From Pseudomonadota bacterium (GTDB lineage: Bacteria > Pseudomonadota > Gammaproteobacteria > Steroidobacterales > Steroidobacteraceae): 40,543 nt of DNA. A model generated the notes under the pieces. It had not been told where the DNA came from. It ran no database searches and saw nothing but the letters and a program-made list of their open reading frames with translations. A program made the translations under genes and the position numbers. Numbering within the stretch: the stretch's first letter is position 1; each line of letters starts with the position of its first letter. Shown here in pieces: positions 25,276 through 34,391 of the stretch. The stretch lies in the NCBI GenBank assembly GCA_021817875.1, contig JAKAFQ010000001.1:1-40543 (forward strand), in the 5' to 3' direction.

Positions 25276-26484
25276 ATGCGCGGTGAAGTGGCAATTGTGG
25301 GCTATGGCAGAACTCCCTACAGTCGAGCCAAGCCGGGCGAACGCATTTACACAATCGACGAGTACTTGGCTTGGGCGGCCGACCTGGCGCTGTCGAAAGC
25401 CGGCATGTCGAAGAATGATTTCGACGGGCAGGGCTTGGGCGTGGCACATGCCGAAGCGAGCCACACGGTTAACTGGTCAGCCGCAGTCGCCGAAACCCTT
25501 GGCATCAGCCCCAGGGTACTTCTTCGAGGCGACCAAGGCGGCGCGACGGCGGCGGCGCTGCTGACCCGTGCTGCGGCCATGATTCACGCGGGCATCGTGG
25601 ATCGCGTGCTAGTGATGGGGGCGGACACGCCCCTGACGATTCCGTCGGTCGCGCCCGGGCTCCCCCTTTCGCCGGAGCGCACGCGCGGTGTGTTCTGGGA
25701 CTTCCAAGGCCCCTTCGGGGTGATGGGCGCCAACAGTCAATTCGCTCTCGTTCAGACTAGGTACATGCACCAGTATCGCATCAGGTCCGAGCAACTGGGC
25801 AAGATTGCGGTCACGACGCGCTATCACGCCTCACTGCATCCAGGGGCAATCTACCGCAAGCCCTTTACGATGGAAGAGTACTTGGGCTCGCGCGTGCTCT
25901 CCGATCCAGTGCGACTGCTCGATTGCGTTCCTATGGTGAACGGCGGCCTCGCCTACATTGTCACCTCGGCAAAGACGGCCGCGAAGATTACGGATAAGCC
26001 GGTGTACCTGCTCGGCTTCGGTGAGGTGAGCAACTATTACCAGGGCTCGCGAACGCGACCCGACATCACTTTCACTGGATTCGCGCAAGCAGCACCGGAG
26101 GCATTCAAGATGGCCGGAGTGAATCACGGGGACGTCGACGTATTTGAGCCCTATGACGACTACCCGATGGTCGTGTTGATCCAGATAGAGGACTACGGTT
26201 TTTGCAAGAAGGGCGAAGGCGCAAAGTTCGTAGAGGAGCGCGATCTGAGATTTAGCGGCGATTTCCCCATTTCCACTGATGGCGGTCAGCTCTCCGGCGG
26301 CCAGCCAGGGGGTGCGATCGGCGGCTTTATGCCGATTATCGAGGCTGCCACGCAGTTGCGAGGAGAAGCCGGAGAAAGACAAGTCAAAAACGCCGCCGTA
26401 GCGGCGGTGTCAGGCTTTGGTGGAATGACTTACGCCCGTAACAACAGAAGCTGCGTAACGTTGATTCTTGGTTCGGAGGCCTAG
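25276..26484 (+). CDS. thiolase-fold protein (SCP2-thiolase/Ltp-like) lacking the catalytic cysteine
   Basis: A 402-residue thiolase-superfamily protein. The nucleophile loop, usually with a CxSG-type cysteine, reads RGDQGGA (84-90), so the cysteine is absent. The late GHPxGA motif is GGQPGGA (341-347), with the usual histidine replaced. Other blocks are intact: DVDVFEPYDDYPMVVLIQIEDYGFC (287-310, read in two parts) and the C-terminal glycine-rich strand. It therefore cannot act as an ordinary thiolase. Related thiolase-like proteins paired with DUF35 proteins, such as steroid Ltp2, are retro-aldolases cleaving side chains of acyl-CoA esters. A DUF35 gene follows after three bases, which supports that reading. 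TTGGAGG lies before the ATG. Confidence 0.85.
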   Translation: MRGEVAIVGYGRTPYSRAKPGERIYTIDEYLAWAADLALSKAGMSKNDFDGQGLGVAHAEASHTVNWSAAVAETLGISPRVLLRGDQGGATAAALLTRAAAMIHAGIVDRVLVMGADTPLTIPSVAPGLPLSPERTRGVFWDFQGPFGVMGANSQFALVQTRYMHQYRIRSEQLGKIAVTTRYHASLHPGAIYRKPFTMEEYLGSRVLSDPVRLLDCVPMVNGGLAYIVTSAKTAAKITDKPVYLLGFGEVSNYYQGSRTRPDITFTGFAQAAPEAFKMAGVNHGDVDVFEPYDDYPMVVLIQIEDYGFCKKGEGAKFVEERDLRFSGDFPISTDGGQLSGGQPGGAIGGFMPIIEAATQLRGEAGERQVKNAAVAAVSGFGGMTYARNNRSCVTLILGSEA

Positions 26485-26487
26485 GCC

Positions 26488-26907
26488 ATGGCACAGACCA
26501 CTCAGGGAAAACCCCTTCCCGAAATCACTGATCTGACGCGCCCTTTCTGGAGCGCGGCAAAAGAGGGTCGGCTGGTGATGCAAAAGTGCACGCGGTGCGG
26601 AACCTTCGATTTCTTCCCCAAGCCCTGGTGTATCGAGTGCGGGCACCGCGGCTTGGAGTGGGTTGAGGTGAAACCCCAGGGTACGGTTTATTCGCATACG
26701 GTGGCGCGCGTAGTGATGATGAACTATCCGGCATGGAAGGACGACATTCCACTGGTGCTTTGCATCATCGACCTGGACGACGGCCCGAGGATGTACGGCC
26801 AGCTTACCCACTGCAGTCCGGAGCAGGTGCGTATCGGCATGCGGGTAAAGGCGTATTTCGAGGACGTCAGCGATCAGGCGGCGATTCCAAAATTCCGTCC
26901 CGCATAG
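26488..26907 (+). CDS. DUF35 Zn-ribbon/OB-fold protein, partner of the thiolase-like protein
   Basis: A 139-residue protein with an N-terminal rubredoxin-like zinc ribbon (C34, C37, C48, C51 in KCTRCG and CIECG) followed by an OB-fold (TVYSHTVARVV, PLVLCIIDLDDGPRMYGQL). Such proteins bind acyl-CoA and form obligate complexes with thiolase-fold partners, for example in steroid degradation and polyketide pathways. The gene begins three bases after the thiolase-like gene, in the usual order. The four zinc ligands are intact, so the pair is probably active. The next gene, an acyl-CoA dehydrogenase, follows after 16 bp. Confidence 0.9.
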   Translation: MAQTTQGKPLPEITDLTRPFWSAAKEGRLVMQKCTRCGTFDFFPKPWCIECGHRGLEWVEVKPQGTVYSHTVARVVMMNYPAWKDDIPLVLCIIDLDDGPRMYGQLTHCSPEQVRIGMRVKAYFEDVSDQAAIPKFRPA

Positions 26908-26923
26908 TACGTTGAGAATCTCC

Positions 26924-28072
26924 ATGGATTTCGATCTCACGCCGGAACAGCAGATGCTGCGCGAATCGGCGATTCGCTTCGTGCGCTCCGAGTGTTCCGA
27001 GGAGTTGTTCCGCAAGATGGACGAGGAGGCGTACTATCCGCATGAGTTGTACGCGAAATTGGCGCAGCTGGGTTTTCTCGGCATTCCTCTTCCCGAGCAG
27101 TATGGCGGTTCGGGAATGGGGTGCGTTGCCTCCGCTGTCTTCCAGGAAGAACTAAGCAAACGCCTGCTGCCGCTTCAGATGACCTTTCAGGTCTCCATCC
27201 TGAGCGCGGGGATGGCGATTCTCGACCTCGGAACGACCGCACAAAAGGACAAATTTCTCCGGCCGCTCGCTCGCGGAGAAATCAATTTTGCGATTGCCTT
27301 CACCGAGCCTGGCGCCGGCTCGGACGCGGCCTCCATCGCCCTGGGCGCGACGCCCGCTCCGAGCGGCGACGGTTTCCGGCTCAGCGGTCAGAAGATCTTC
27401 ATTACCGCAGCAGACATCAGCGATTACCTGATCGTATCTACGCGCACGGATCGACGAGCGCCTAAACGCGAAGGCATCACTACATTCATTGTCGACTCCA
27501 AGACGACAGGTATCACGGTCAACAAGATCAGCAAGCTCGGGGTGAAGGCGAACGCGTACTGCGAAGTGTTCTTCGATGACGTCCATGTTCCGGCGGAGAA
27601 CGTCCTCAATGGTCTGAACCAGGGGTGGGCGGTCGTCACGCATAGCTTGGAGCTCGACAGAATCGGAGCGGCAGCACGCTGGGTCGGAATTTCACAGGAA
27701 GCCCTCGATTATGCGGTGCAATACGCGCGCAACCGCACACAGTTCGGCCGCAAGGTTAGCGCCTTTGAGTGGACGCGCAATTTGTTTGCTGAGATGCAAA
27801 CTCGGGTCGATGCGGCGCGGTTGCTGACTTACCGGGCCGCCGACCTGCTGGACCGCAGCAGACCCTGTCGCAAGGAGGCGTCCATGGCCAAATTGTTTGC
27901 CTCGGAACTCGTGGTCGAGCTCTCACGGAACATGATGCAGGTTCTGGGCGGCTACTCATACGCCATGGAGTATCACGCGCAACGTTACTTGCGAGACTGT
28001 CTGTTTGCAACGATTGGCGCGGGCACCTCCCAGATGCAAAAGCTAATCATCGCCAACGAAATGGGCTTGTGA
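26924..28072 (+). CDS. acyl-CoA dehydrogenase, altered at the usual catalytic base
   Basis: A 382-residue flavoprotein of the acyl-CoA dehydrogenase family: N-terminal helical domain, FAIAFTEPGAGSDAA (FAD and substrate contact), KIFITAA, and the QFGRKVSAFEWTRN region of the C-terminal helical domain. The usual catalytic glutamate in the xEGT motif is Ala366 here (IGAGTSQMQ). In isovaleryl-CoA dehydrogenase the base sits elsewhere, in LERL; the equivalent residue here is Asp245 (LELDRIG). The enzyme may use that residue, or act on a different reaction. The ATG at 26924 starts the usual MDFDLTPEQQ; a TTG at 26912 is possible but not needed. It belongs to the acyl-CoA operon begun at 25276. Confidence 0.88.
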   Translation: MDFDLTPEQQMLRESAIRFVRSECSEELFRKMDEEAYYPHELYAKLAQLGFLGIPLPEQYGGSGMGCVASAVFQEELSKRLLPLQMTFQVSILSAGMAILDLGTTAQKDKFLRPLARGEINFAIAFTEPGAGSDAASIALGATPAPSGDGFRLSGQKIFITAADISDYLIVSTRTDRRAPKREGITTFIVDSKTTGITVNKISKLGVKANAYCEVFFDDVHVPAENVLNGLNQGWAVVTHSLELDRIGAAARWVGISQEALDYAVQYARNRTQFGRKVSAFEWTRNLFAEMQTRVDAARLLTYRAADLLDRSRPCRKEASMAKLFASELVVELSRNMMQVLGGYSYAMEYHAQRYLRDCLFATIGAGTSQMQKLIIANEMGL

Positions 28073-28123
28073 CCTTAGAGCGGTGCCGTCGCCCATGGTG
28101 CTGGGAGAAGCAGGACGACCGAT

Positions 28124-28900
28124 ATGAGTGAAGAAGTTCTTTTGATCGAAGTCGACTCGCGCGGCGTTGCCAAAATCACCTTGAACCGCCCGGCGGTGCA
28201 CAACGCGTTTGACGACACGCTGATTGCACGGCTGAAGGACGCGTTCACCAAACTCGGCGCCGATCGCGCGGTGCGAGTCATCGTGCTCGCTGGAGCGGGT
28301 AAGAGCTTCTGCGCGGGCGCTGATCTGAATTGGATGAAGGCGATGGCGGGATATTCGGAAGCCGAGAACATCGCCGACTCCACCAGGCTTGCCGACATGC
28401 TTTACACGATTCATGTCTGCCCCAAGCCCACGGTGGCGCGGGTCCACGGTGCAGCATTCGCCGGTGGCGTTGGACTCATCTCGGTTTGCGACATCGTCCT
28501 TGCCTCCGAGCAAGCCACATTTGCCATTACGGAGGTTCTGCTTGGCCTTATTCCGGCCAATATCGCCTGCTACCTCTCTCCCGTTATCGGGCCGCGCGCG
28601 CTGCGACGCTACGGGTTGACCGCACAGCGGTTCGATGCCGCCGAGGCGAGACGGATCGGCTTGGTGGACGACGTCGTCCCGGCCGGAGAGCTCGATGCGG
28701 CGGTGGAGCGCATCGTTACGTCGCTTCTCGCGGCGGGCCCGGATGCGCTCGCCGAATGCAAGAAGCTGATCGCTCATGTCGCCGGAGAGGTGACCGAGGC
28801 GATGCGCCGCGACACGGCGGCCCGGCTCGCCAGGGTCCGGGTGGGCGAGGAAGCCCAGGGCCGCATGAACGCCTTCCTGAATAAGCGCAAGAGCGCTTAA
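28124..28900 (+). CDS. enoyl-CoA hydratase, methylglutaconyl-CoA hydratase-like
   Basis: A 258-residue crotonase-family protein. The oxyanion-hole motif GAGKSFCAGADLNWMK and the block FAGGVGLISVCDIVLA with TEVLLGLIPANI resemble methylglutaconyl-CoA and carboxygeranoyl-CoA hydratases (LiuC/AtuE type). These have glycine where ordinary hydratases have the first glutamate, and keep the second (E in ITEVLLG). Such enzymes hydrate branched glutaconyl-CoA esters in leucine or terpenoid breakdown. The gene follows the acyl-CoA dehydrogenase by 51 bp on the same strand. The subfamily is a judgement from short motifs. Confidence 0.85.
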   Translation: MSEEVLLIEVDSRGVAKITLNRPAVHNAFDDTLIARLKDAFTKLGADRAVRVIVLAGAGKSFCAGADLNWMKAMAGYSEAENIADSTRLADMLYTIHVCPKPTVARVHGAAFAGGVGLISVCDIVLASEQATFAITEVLLGLIPANIACYLSPVIGPRALRRYGLTAQRFDAAEARRIGLVDDVVPAGELDAAVERIVTSLLAAGPDALAECKKLIAHVAGEVTEAMRRDTAARLARVRVGEEAQGRMNAFLNKRKSA

Positions 28901-28967
28901 CGCTTGCTACGTGGCGCGCGGCACAAATACTTGCGCGAGTCTCGCTTCTGCACGCGGCGAGCGCGCC

Positions 28968-30188
28968 TCAACCGCCGAGCTCTTCCCGCGGGGAGCGAGA
29001 CCCGCGGGCGCGGTTGCGCACCGGATGGCGGTCGGCGTCTTTGATCCCGAGCGCGTCCTCGGCGATCATGATGCGCTGCACGTTGGGCGTACCTTCGCCG
29101 ACCGTCAGCATGTTGACGTAGGCCATGATCTTCTTGATCGGATAATCGTCGGCGAGCGCGTAGCCGGCGTAAATCTCGGCTACCGCCTCCGCCGCGTGCT
29201 TGGCCACCCGGCCGGCGAAATACTTCGCCTGTGCGGCAGCCCTGGTCGAGGGGCGCGCCGTCTCCATCGTCCAGGCAGCGCGCCACGCGAGCGCACGCGC
29301 GGCCTGCACGTTGACCGATACATCGGCGATCAGGTGCTGAATCATCTGGTACTCGCCGAGCGGCCGGCCGCGGATGACCCGCTCCTTCGAGTACGTCACG
29401 GCATGGTCGAGGCAGGCCTGCGCCAGCCCGGTCAATCGTGCCGCCACCGTGAGCCGGCCGTATTCCAGTGCGTTCATCGCGATCTTGAAACCCTCGCCTT
29501 CTTGGCCGAGACGGTTCTCGACGGGTACCTCGAAGTCGTCGAGGAACACCGCGCAGGAACGAAGGCAATTCGACAATCCCGTCATGCCGATCGGCATCGC
29601 GCTGTAGCCCGGGAAGCGTTTCGGCTCCACGATGAAGGCGCTGATTCCGCGGTGGCCCGCGGCCGGATCGGTCTTTGCGAAAAGCAGTCCGGTATCGCAG
29701 GCATTGGCGAAAGTGATCCACTGCTTGGATCCGTTCAGGCGGTAGACGTCGCCCTGTCTGCGCGCGCTCGTTTTCATCGCACCGGCCGCATCCGAGCCGC
29801 CGCCGGATTCGCTCAGCGCGAACATGCCGATCTTTCGGCCGGCGATCAAATTGGGCACAAAGCGCTCGATTTGCTCATCCGTACCCCAGTTGAAAATCGT
29901 GAACGGGCAGGTCATGGACTGCTGGTTCATCGCGTATCCGAACTCCGGCGCGAGGCGCGAGAGCTCCTCCGATATCGCGGCGACCGCAAAGAAACCGGCG
30001 TCGGTGCCCCCCAAGGTCTCGGGGAACACGGCACCGAACAGGCCGGCTTCTCCCATCTTGCGGATGACGGGGGAAGGAAATTCGCCGCTTCGCTCGTGGG
30101 CATCGATCACCGGCTCGATGTCGGTCTGGACGATGCGCCGGACGGTCTCCGCGATCGCGACGCACTCCTCCGGGGGATCGAAGTTCAT
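28968..30188 (-). CDS. acyl-CoA dehydrogenase
   Basis: A 406-residue acyl-CoA dehydrogenase on the opposite strand to its neighbours. Family features are MFALSESGGGSDAAG (FAD and substrate contacts), KQWITFANA, and the catalytic base in VGEGTPNVQR, where the glutamate is conserved. The C-terminal 25 residues are basic and go beyond the usual end, and the stop lies 68 bp from the convergent hydratase stop. It would introduce a 2,3-double bond into an acyl-CoA and pass electrons to electron-transfer flavoprotein. The upstream region (30189-30372) is shared with the divergent enoyl-CoA hydratase gene and is a likely two-way promoter. Confidence 0.9.
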   Translation of the reverse strand: MNFDPPEECVAIAETVRRIVQTDIEPVIDAHERSGEFPSPVIRKMGEAGLFGAVFPETLGGTDAGFFAVAAISEELSRLAPEFGYAMNQQSMTCPFTIFNWGTDEQIERFVPNLIAGRKIGMFALSESGGGSDAAGAMKTSARRQGDVYRLNGSKQWITFANACDTGLLFAKTDPAAGHRGISAFIVEPKRFPGYSAMPIGMTGLSNCLRSCAVFLDDFEVPVENRLGQEGEGFKIAMNALEYGRLTVAARLTGLAQACLDHAVTYSKERVIRGRPLGEYQMIQHLIADVSVNVQAARALAWRAAWTMETARPSTRAAAQAKYFAGRVAKHAAEAVAEIYAGYALADDYPIKKIMAYVNMLTVGEGTPNVQRIMIAEDALGIKDADRHPVRNRARGSRSPREELGG

Positions 30189-30372
30189 AAAGAGCTCGCT
30201 AGTCGAGTTGATATGGCGTTAGCAACAGGGTCGCGGCGAGGCAAGTGACGCCGTCGCCATAGGCTCGGGACGCACGAACCAACGCACCGGTCCGCAATGA
30301 CGAAATGAGCCGGCAGTCAAGGATTCGCGTCGAATCGCAATCAGACCGGCTGAATTGGAAGGGAGCGAAATC

Positions 30373-31143
30373 ATGCCGCCAGTTCTAGTGGAATTCCCGG
30401 CCCAGGGCGTTGTGCTCTTGCGGCTCAACAGGCCCGAAGCCAGGAACGCTCTAAACATGGAAATGCGCCTTGCGCTGGCTGAGCAAGTTCGCGGTTTCGG
30501 CGAGGACGAGGCGACCCGCTGCATCGTGATCACCGGCAACGAGAAGGCGTTTGCCGCCGGTGCCGACTTGAAGGAGGTCGTCGACCTCGGTCCACGGCAG
30601 GCGATGCAAAGCGGCGTTCGTCGATTGTGGAAGACGATTGCCGACTGCCCAAAGCCCGTTATCGCTGCAGTCAACGGCTACGCCCTTGGCGGCGGCTGCG
30701 AGCTGGCGATGCACGCCGACATCATAGTGGCTGGGCAGAGCGCTCAGTTCGGCCAGCCCGAGGTACGCGTCGGAGTGATCCCCGGAGGCGGAGGCACTCA
30801 GCGTCTTGTACGGGCAGTAGGAAAATTCCGGGCCATGAAGATGCTCTTGACTGGCGAGGTGGTAAGCGCAAAGCAAGCGCTCGACATGGGCTTGGTAAGC
30901 GAAGTTGCACCCGATGCGGAGGTAGTCGATCGCGCCCTTGCGCTTGCCACGCGGATCGCGGAGCTGCCGCCGATTGCGGTAATGCTCTGCAAGGAGGTCG
31001 TGCTGACCGGCCAAGACTGTCCGCTCGACGCGGCGCTTGCGCTCGAGCGCAAGGCGTTCGAGGTGCTCTTCGACACGGAGGACCAGAAGGAAGGCATGCG
31101 CGCCTTCGCGGAAAAACGGCAACCTCGCTTCCAGGGACGGTAA
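30373..31143 (+). CDS. enoyl-CoA hydratase, classical type
   Basis: A 256-residue crotonase with both catalytic glutamates: GGGCELAMHADI and FGQPEVRVGVIPGGGGTQRL, the pattern of genuine 2-enoyl-CoA hydratases. The oxyanion-hole segment is NEKAFAAGADLKE. It hydrates trans-2-enoyl-CoA to 3-hydroxyacyl-CoA in beta-oxidation, complementing the two less typical crotonases in the window. ATG 30373 is preceded by AAGGGAG; a TTG at 30355 is a weaker alternative. It is divergent from the acyl-CoA dehydrogenase at 28968-30188, so the two may be coordinately expressed. Confidence 0.92.
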   Translation: MPPVLVEFPAQGVVLLRLNRPEARNALNMEMRLALAEQVRGFGEDEATRCIVITGNEKAFAAGADLKEVVDLGPRQAMQSGVRRLWKTIADCPKPVIAAVNGYALGGGCELAMHADIIVAGQSAQFGQPEVRVGVIPGGGGTQRLVRAVGKFRAMKMLLTGEVVSAKQALDMGLVSEVAPDAEVVDRALALATRIAELPPIAVMLCKEVVLTGQDCPLDAALALERKAFEVLFDTEDQKEGMRAFAEKRQPRFQGR

Positions 31144-31347
31144 GGGCGCAAGGGCGCGCGCCGCCCTGGGCAGGTGGCGCGTGCAAGCCAACGTGGCGGC
31201 GAGGACAGGCGCGGCTCTGGAAGGCCGCTCGAGCGAAGCATAAACGGGCTGAAGGGGGCCACTCCAGGATTTCGTCTGTGACCCGATCTCTCGCGTGGCG
31301 CCCGCGTCTTAGAGCCATTCGCACCGGGACGCGATCAACGCTGGTCC

Positions 31348-32739
31348 TCAGGATTGTACGGCGGCCGACTGAGCCCCGTGTTCGGAGATGAGCTCAAGCT
31401 GTCCTATCGTCTCCGCGCCGAATAGCACCGGTATGAACGCCCCGACCAGCGCAAACAATAGTGCCGTTCCAAAGAAGATCACTGGTGATGCGGTGTACTT
31501 CGTCAAGTATAGAGGTACCGCGAGCCCCGCGGTCGCCCGACCGATCATCTCAGCGAGGAAGTAGCCACGGGCCCGCAGGTTCGTCGGAAATTGCTCGGTC
31601 ATGTAGATCCGGACCGCCGGAAAACTGGAAAGTACGGTGAGACCAGTGACTACGACGCCGGCGACGAAAATCGGAGTCGAACTCGCGGTGCGATGCGCGA
31701 TCACCATGAGGAATAACCCGAAGATCGACAGAAACAACGCGAGGAAGATGGTGCGCTTGCGACCGATCCACTCCATCAGATAGCCGTTGAAAATTTTTCC
31801 CGGAATCGTCACGAAAAAGGTCAGGGTTGCCAAACCAAAGCTCAGCTTGACGGCGAGTCCTTGATCGTGCAGCGCCTTCGGCAGCAGGAACGCAAAGACG
31901 TAATAGGAGACCAGGGCTCCCGTCCAGGTGAGGGCCGCCACCAGCGTGTAGCGGAGCTGGGACCCTGAGAAGAGAGCTGAATAAGGTGGCAACACGCGTG
32001 CCGGGCGGGCCGCTGGAACATTCGCTTCAACGGCAAGCGGTGGTACGCGATTTCCACCGCGCCGGATGATGGCGTTCACAGTAGCGATTGCGGCTTCCGG
32101 TCTTCCCTTGGCGACGTGCCAGCGCGGGCTTTCGGGGACCACGAAATAGACGAGAAGCGGCACCACGAAGAGCATTAATCCGCCTGGCAGAGGCACGAGC
32201 TTCCAACCACTCGGGCTATTTGCGACTAGATAGCCGACAAAGGGTATGACTGTGAAGGCGACTCCGAGGATCGCCTCGTAAATCCAACCGAAGGTCTTGC
32301 GGTGCTTGGCTGGCAGAAGCTCGGAGCCAATCGGATAGGCCGCTGGCAGCGCGAGCCCAAAGCCGATGCCTCCCATTACTCTGGCTGCAATCAAGGTGCT
32401 CGCACTGGACGCAAGCGGAATCACGAGGGTGAAGAACGTGCTGAGGATAACGCCGATTTGAAGTATCGTTTTTCGGCTAAGTCTGTCGCAGGCGAAGGAT
32501 CCAAGGAACATTGCTGCGGACAGCGCGGCAGTGGGCCCAATAACCAGCCACGTGATATCACTTTCAATCAGATGAAGTGGCTGGCGCGCCAAGACGATCA
32601 GCGAGCCGGTCAGAGCCGTGTCATAGCCCTCCGTAAAACCGACTAAGGACAGCACGATGATGATCCAGAAGTGAAACCAACCGAACGGGATACTGTCGAG
32701 CTTCTCTCCGACCTTAAATTGCAAATTTGTCGCATCCAC
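31348..32739 (-). CDS. MFS transporter, aromatic acid/metabolite:H+ symporter-like
   Basis: A 463-residue major facilitator with twelve predicted helices. The loop between helices 2 and 3 reads GSFACDRLSRKT, and between helices 8 and 9 NGYLMEWIGRKRT, both forms of the MFS signature. GYDTALTGSL in helix 1 recalls the DGFD/GYD motif of the aromatic acid:H+ symporter family, so a small organic acid is a plausible substrate. The GTG start has AAGGAGG seven bases upstream. It is convergent with the enoyl-CoA hydratase and may supply substrate to the acyl-CoA enzymes. Confidence 0.88.
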   Translation of the reverse strand: MDATNLQFKVGEKLDSIPFGWFHFWIIIVLSLVGFTEGYDTALTGSLIVLARQPLHLIESDITWLVIGPTAALSAAMFLGSFACDRLSRKTILQIGVILSTFFTLVIPLASSASTLIAARVMGGIGFGLALPAAYPIGSELLPAKHRKTFGWIYEAILGVAFTVIPFVGYLVANSPSGWKLVPLPGGLMLFVVPLLVYFVVPESPRWHVAKGRPEAAIATVNAIIRRGGNRVPPLAVEANVPAARPARVLPPYSALFSGSQLRYTLVAALTWTGALVSYYVFAFLLPKALHDQGLAVKLSFGLATLTFFVTIPGKIFNGYLMEWIGRKRTIFLALFLSIFGLFLMVIAHRTASSTPIFVAGVVVTGLTVLSSFPAVRIYMTEQFPTNLRARGYFLAEMIGRATAGLAVPLYLTKYTASPVIFFGTALLFALVGAFIPVLFGAETIGQLELISEHGAQSAAVQS

Positions 32740-32943
32740 GTTGCTGCCTCCTTTTAACCGGTGCTGATCGTTTGTGTTTTAGGATCTTCCCTGTTCTGCG
32801 GCGCCGTTCATCCGGTCATTCGGCGAGGCGCCAATCTTCGATACGGCAAAGCGAAAGTCGGTCCAGCGGCTTTGGCTGCGACTGCAACATGAGGTGCGAG
32901 TTATTGCGCACAGTCGGTCGTGTCGGCGAGCCGCGACACGGGA

Positions 32944-34041
32944 TTAATCGACGTCAAGCGGAACAGTTGGCATGGTCTCCTTGACGACGATGCCGCCGCG
33001 GTCTCCAGGTGTCACGCTGCCATAGCGCTGGGCGAACACAGCAGGTAGCGGCCGGCCATTTGCCGGACACAGCCAGAGGCGTAGCAGATGACGATGGCGC
33101 CCGGGCTCAGGCCAGTTCTCGAAATCGTTGCGCGAATGCAAGATTTGATGGTTGTGTAGGAACTGCATGTCCCCGGTCCGGAACTCCATATCGAGATGGA
33201 TTGCCGGATCGTTCGCCAGGTGATCGAGCAGATCCAGCGCTTCGATCTGCGCACCGGTCAGGCGGCGAGCGTCCGGGAAACGGCGTTGGGCCGACTCGAT
33301 GTACTGGCGAGCGTAGATCGCGGAGAGGTAACCCTCGTACCAGTGGAACACCGGGATATCGAACCACGGGAGCATTCCTTCCGGAACCTCGTTCCTCCGG
33401 TCGGTCGGAAATGGCGCGAACAAGGCTGGTGCGAGATCGGGCCGACGCGCCAGGATCTCGTTGAAGAGGGTGACCGAGCTTAGGATCGAACTCTCGCCGC
33501 CGGATTTGGCCGGTCTCAGGCAGAGGAGGCCTACGATGTCGACCGAGTCGGTGTGATATTCGAGCTTGCGGTTCGTCTGGTAATAGCGCACGCGCGAATC
33601 GTTGATGTCGTAGCCCAGGTCCTTCACATGACCGAGCAGATGCCCTTTGGCATTTTGCGATCTTGGCCGGCCGATATAGCTGCCAAGCCCCATGTACGCG
33701 ATCGCCTGTTCCTCGCGCGTGTACTGCTCGATCGGAAGGCCGCGTATCAAGACGAAGCCGCGTCCATCCAAGAGTTCCCGAAGTACGTCCGAAAGAACGC
33801 CGGCGAGGGCGCCGAGGGGAAACGTCGCGGAGGAAATCTCGGCCAGCGGAGTACGGCTTGCCCGAAAGACACGAATGGCGTTGTCGACTTCCTTCGCGTC
33901 GTCGTCCGAAAACCGGTATATCCAGTCTTCGCGTCCTCGCAGGTCTCTCCCAAGCCATGCGCTGGTGCCTGCGATCGCCCCGGGCAGCGCAAACGGTGCG
34001 GCCGGCTGCGAAGGGTTCACGGGCATTCCCATGGTGTGCAT
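32944..34041 (-). CDS. TauD/TfdA-family Fe(II)/2-oxoglutarate-dependent dioxygenase
   Basis: A 365-residue non-haem iron oxygenase. The metal triad is visible: H163 and D165 in YHTDSVD, and H302 in QILHSRND; R321 in HLLRLWL is the likely 2-oxoglutarate anchor. Relatives hydroxylate taurine, 2,4-D, gamma-butyrobetaine or other small acids, often releasing sulfite or an aldehyde. Three in-frame ATGs (34041, 34032, 34026) lie close together; I chose the first. The frame is open to 34266, but the extension includes a copy of the shared motif, and family homology does not need it. It is divergent from the glutaryl-CoA dehydrogenase gene. Confidence 0.87.
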   Translation of the reverse strand: MHTMGMPVNPSQPAAPFALPGAIAGTSAWLGRDLRGREDWIYRFSDDDAKEVDNAIRVFRASRTPLAEISSATFPLGALAGVLSDVLRELLDGRGFVLIRGLPIEQYTREEQAIAYMGLGSYIGRPRSQNAKGHLLGHVKDLGYDINDSRVRYYQTNRKLEYHTDSVDIVGLLCLRPAKSGGESSILSSVTLFNEILARRPDLAPALFAPFPTDRRNEVPEGMLPWFDIPVFHWYEGYLSAIYARQYIESAQRRFPDARRLTGAQIEALDLLDHLANDPAIHLDMEFRTGDMQFLHNHQILHSRNDFENWPEPGRHRHLLRLWLCPANGRPLPAVFAQRYGSVTPGDRGGIVVKETMPTVPLDVD

Positions 34042-34224
34042 GCCTCTTGGACTCGCGTTGGGTTCGAATGGACGCGTTCTGCCTGTCGCAATGACGCTGT
34101 GGCGCGGAGTAGGGCTAACTAATTTCCCGATCGGTGTTGATTGAGACCGCGTGAGCCTCCGGCCGGCGCCCGCTGGACGACGGTACAAGTCCGCGTGGAA
34201 CGGTATCAGCAACTTCGCGACTTC

Positions 34225-34244
34225 GTCCAATGGGTAGATGTGAT
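34225..34244 (-). promoter_or_regulatory. shared 20-bp motif, copy C, upstream of the dioxygenase gene
   Basis: On the minus strand it reads ATCACATCTACCCATTGGAC, 183 bp before the dioxygenase ATG. It matches copy A over a longer stretch (34222-34258 against 21829-21865; 29 of 37 bases). It is the second best-conserved member of the set and includes T-N11-A. Confidence 0.55.
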
Positions 34245-34391
34245 GACGCATATTCAGGCGAGCCATGTCTCGGATGCCATGTGTGGTGGCCCACGGGGCA
34301 GCGTCGGCGAATCGACGAGTCGCGGCCGACTGATCCAGCGTCGCGTGCGAATCTCATGTGATCTATAGGATTTAGGGAGTGAATGGAGATG

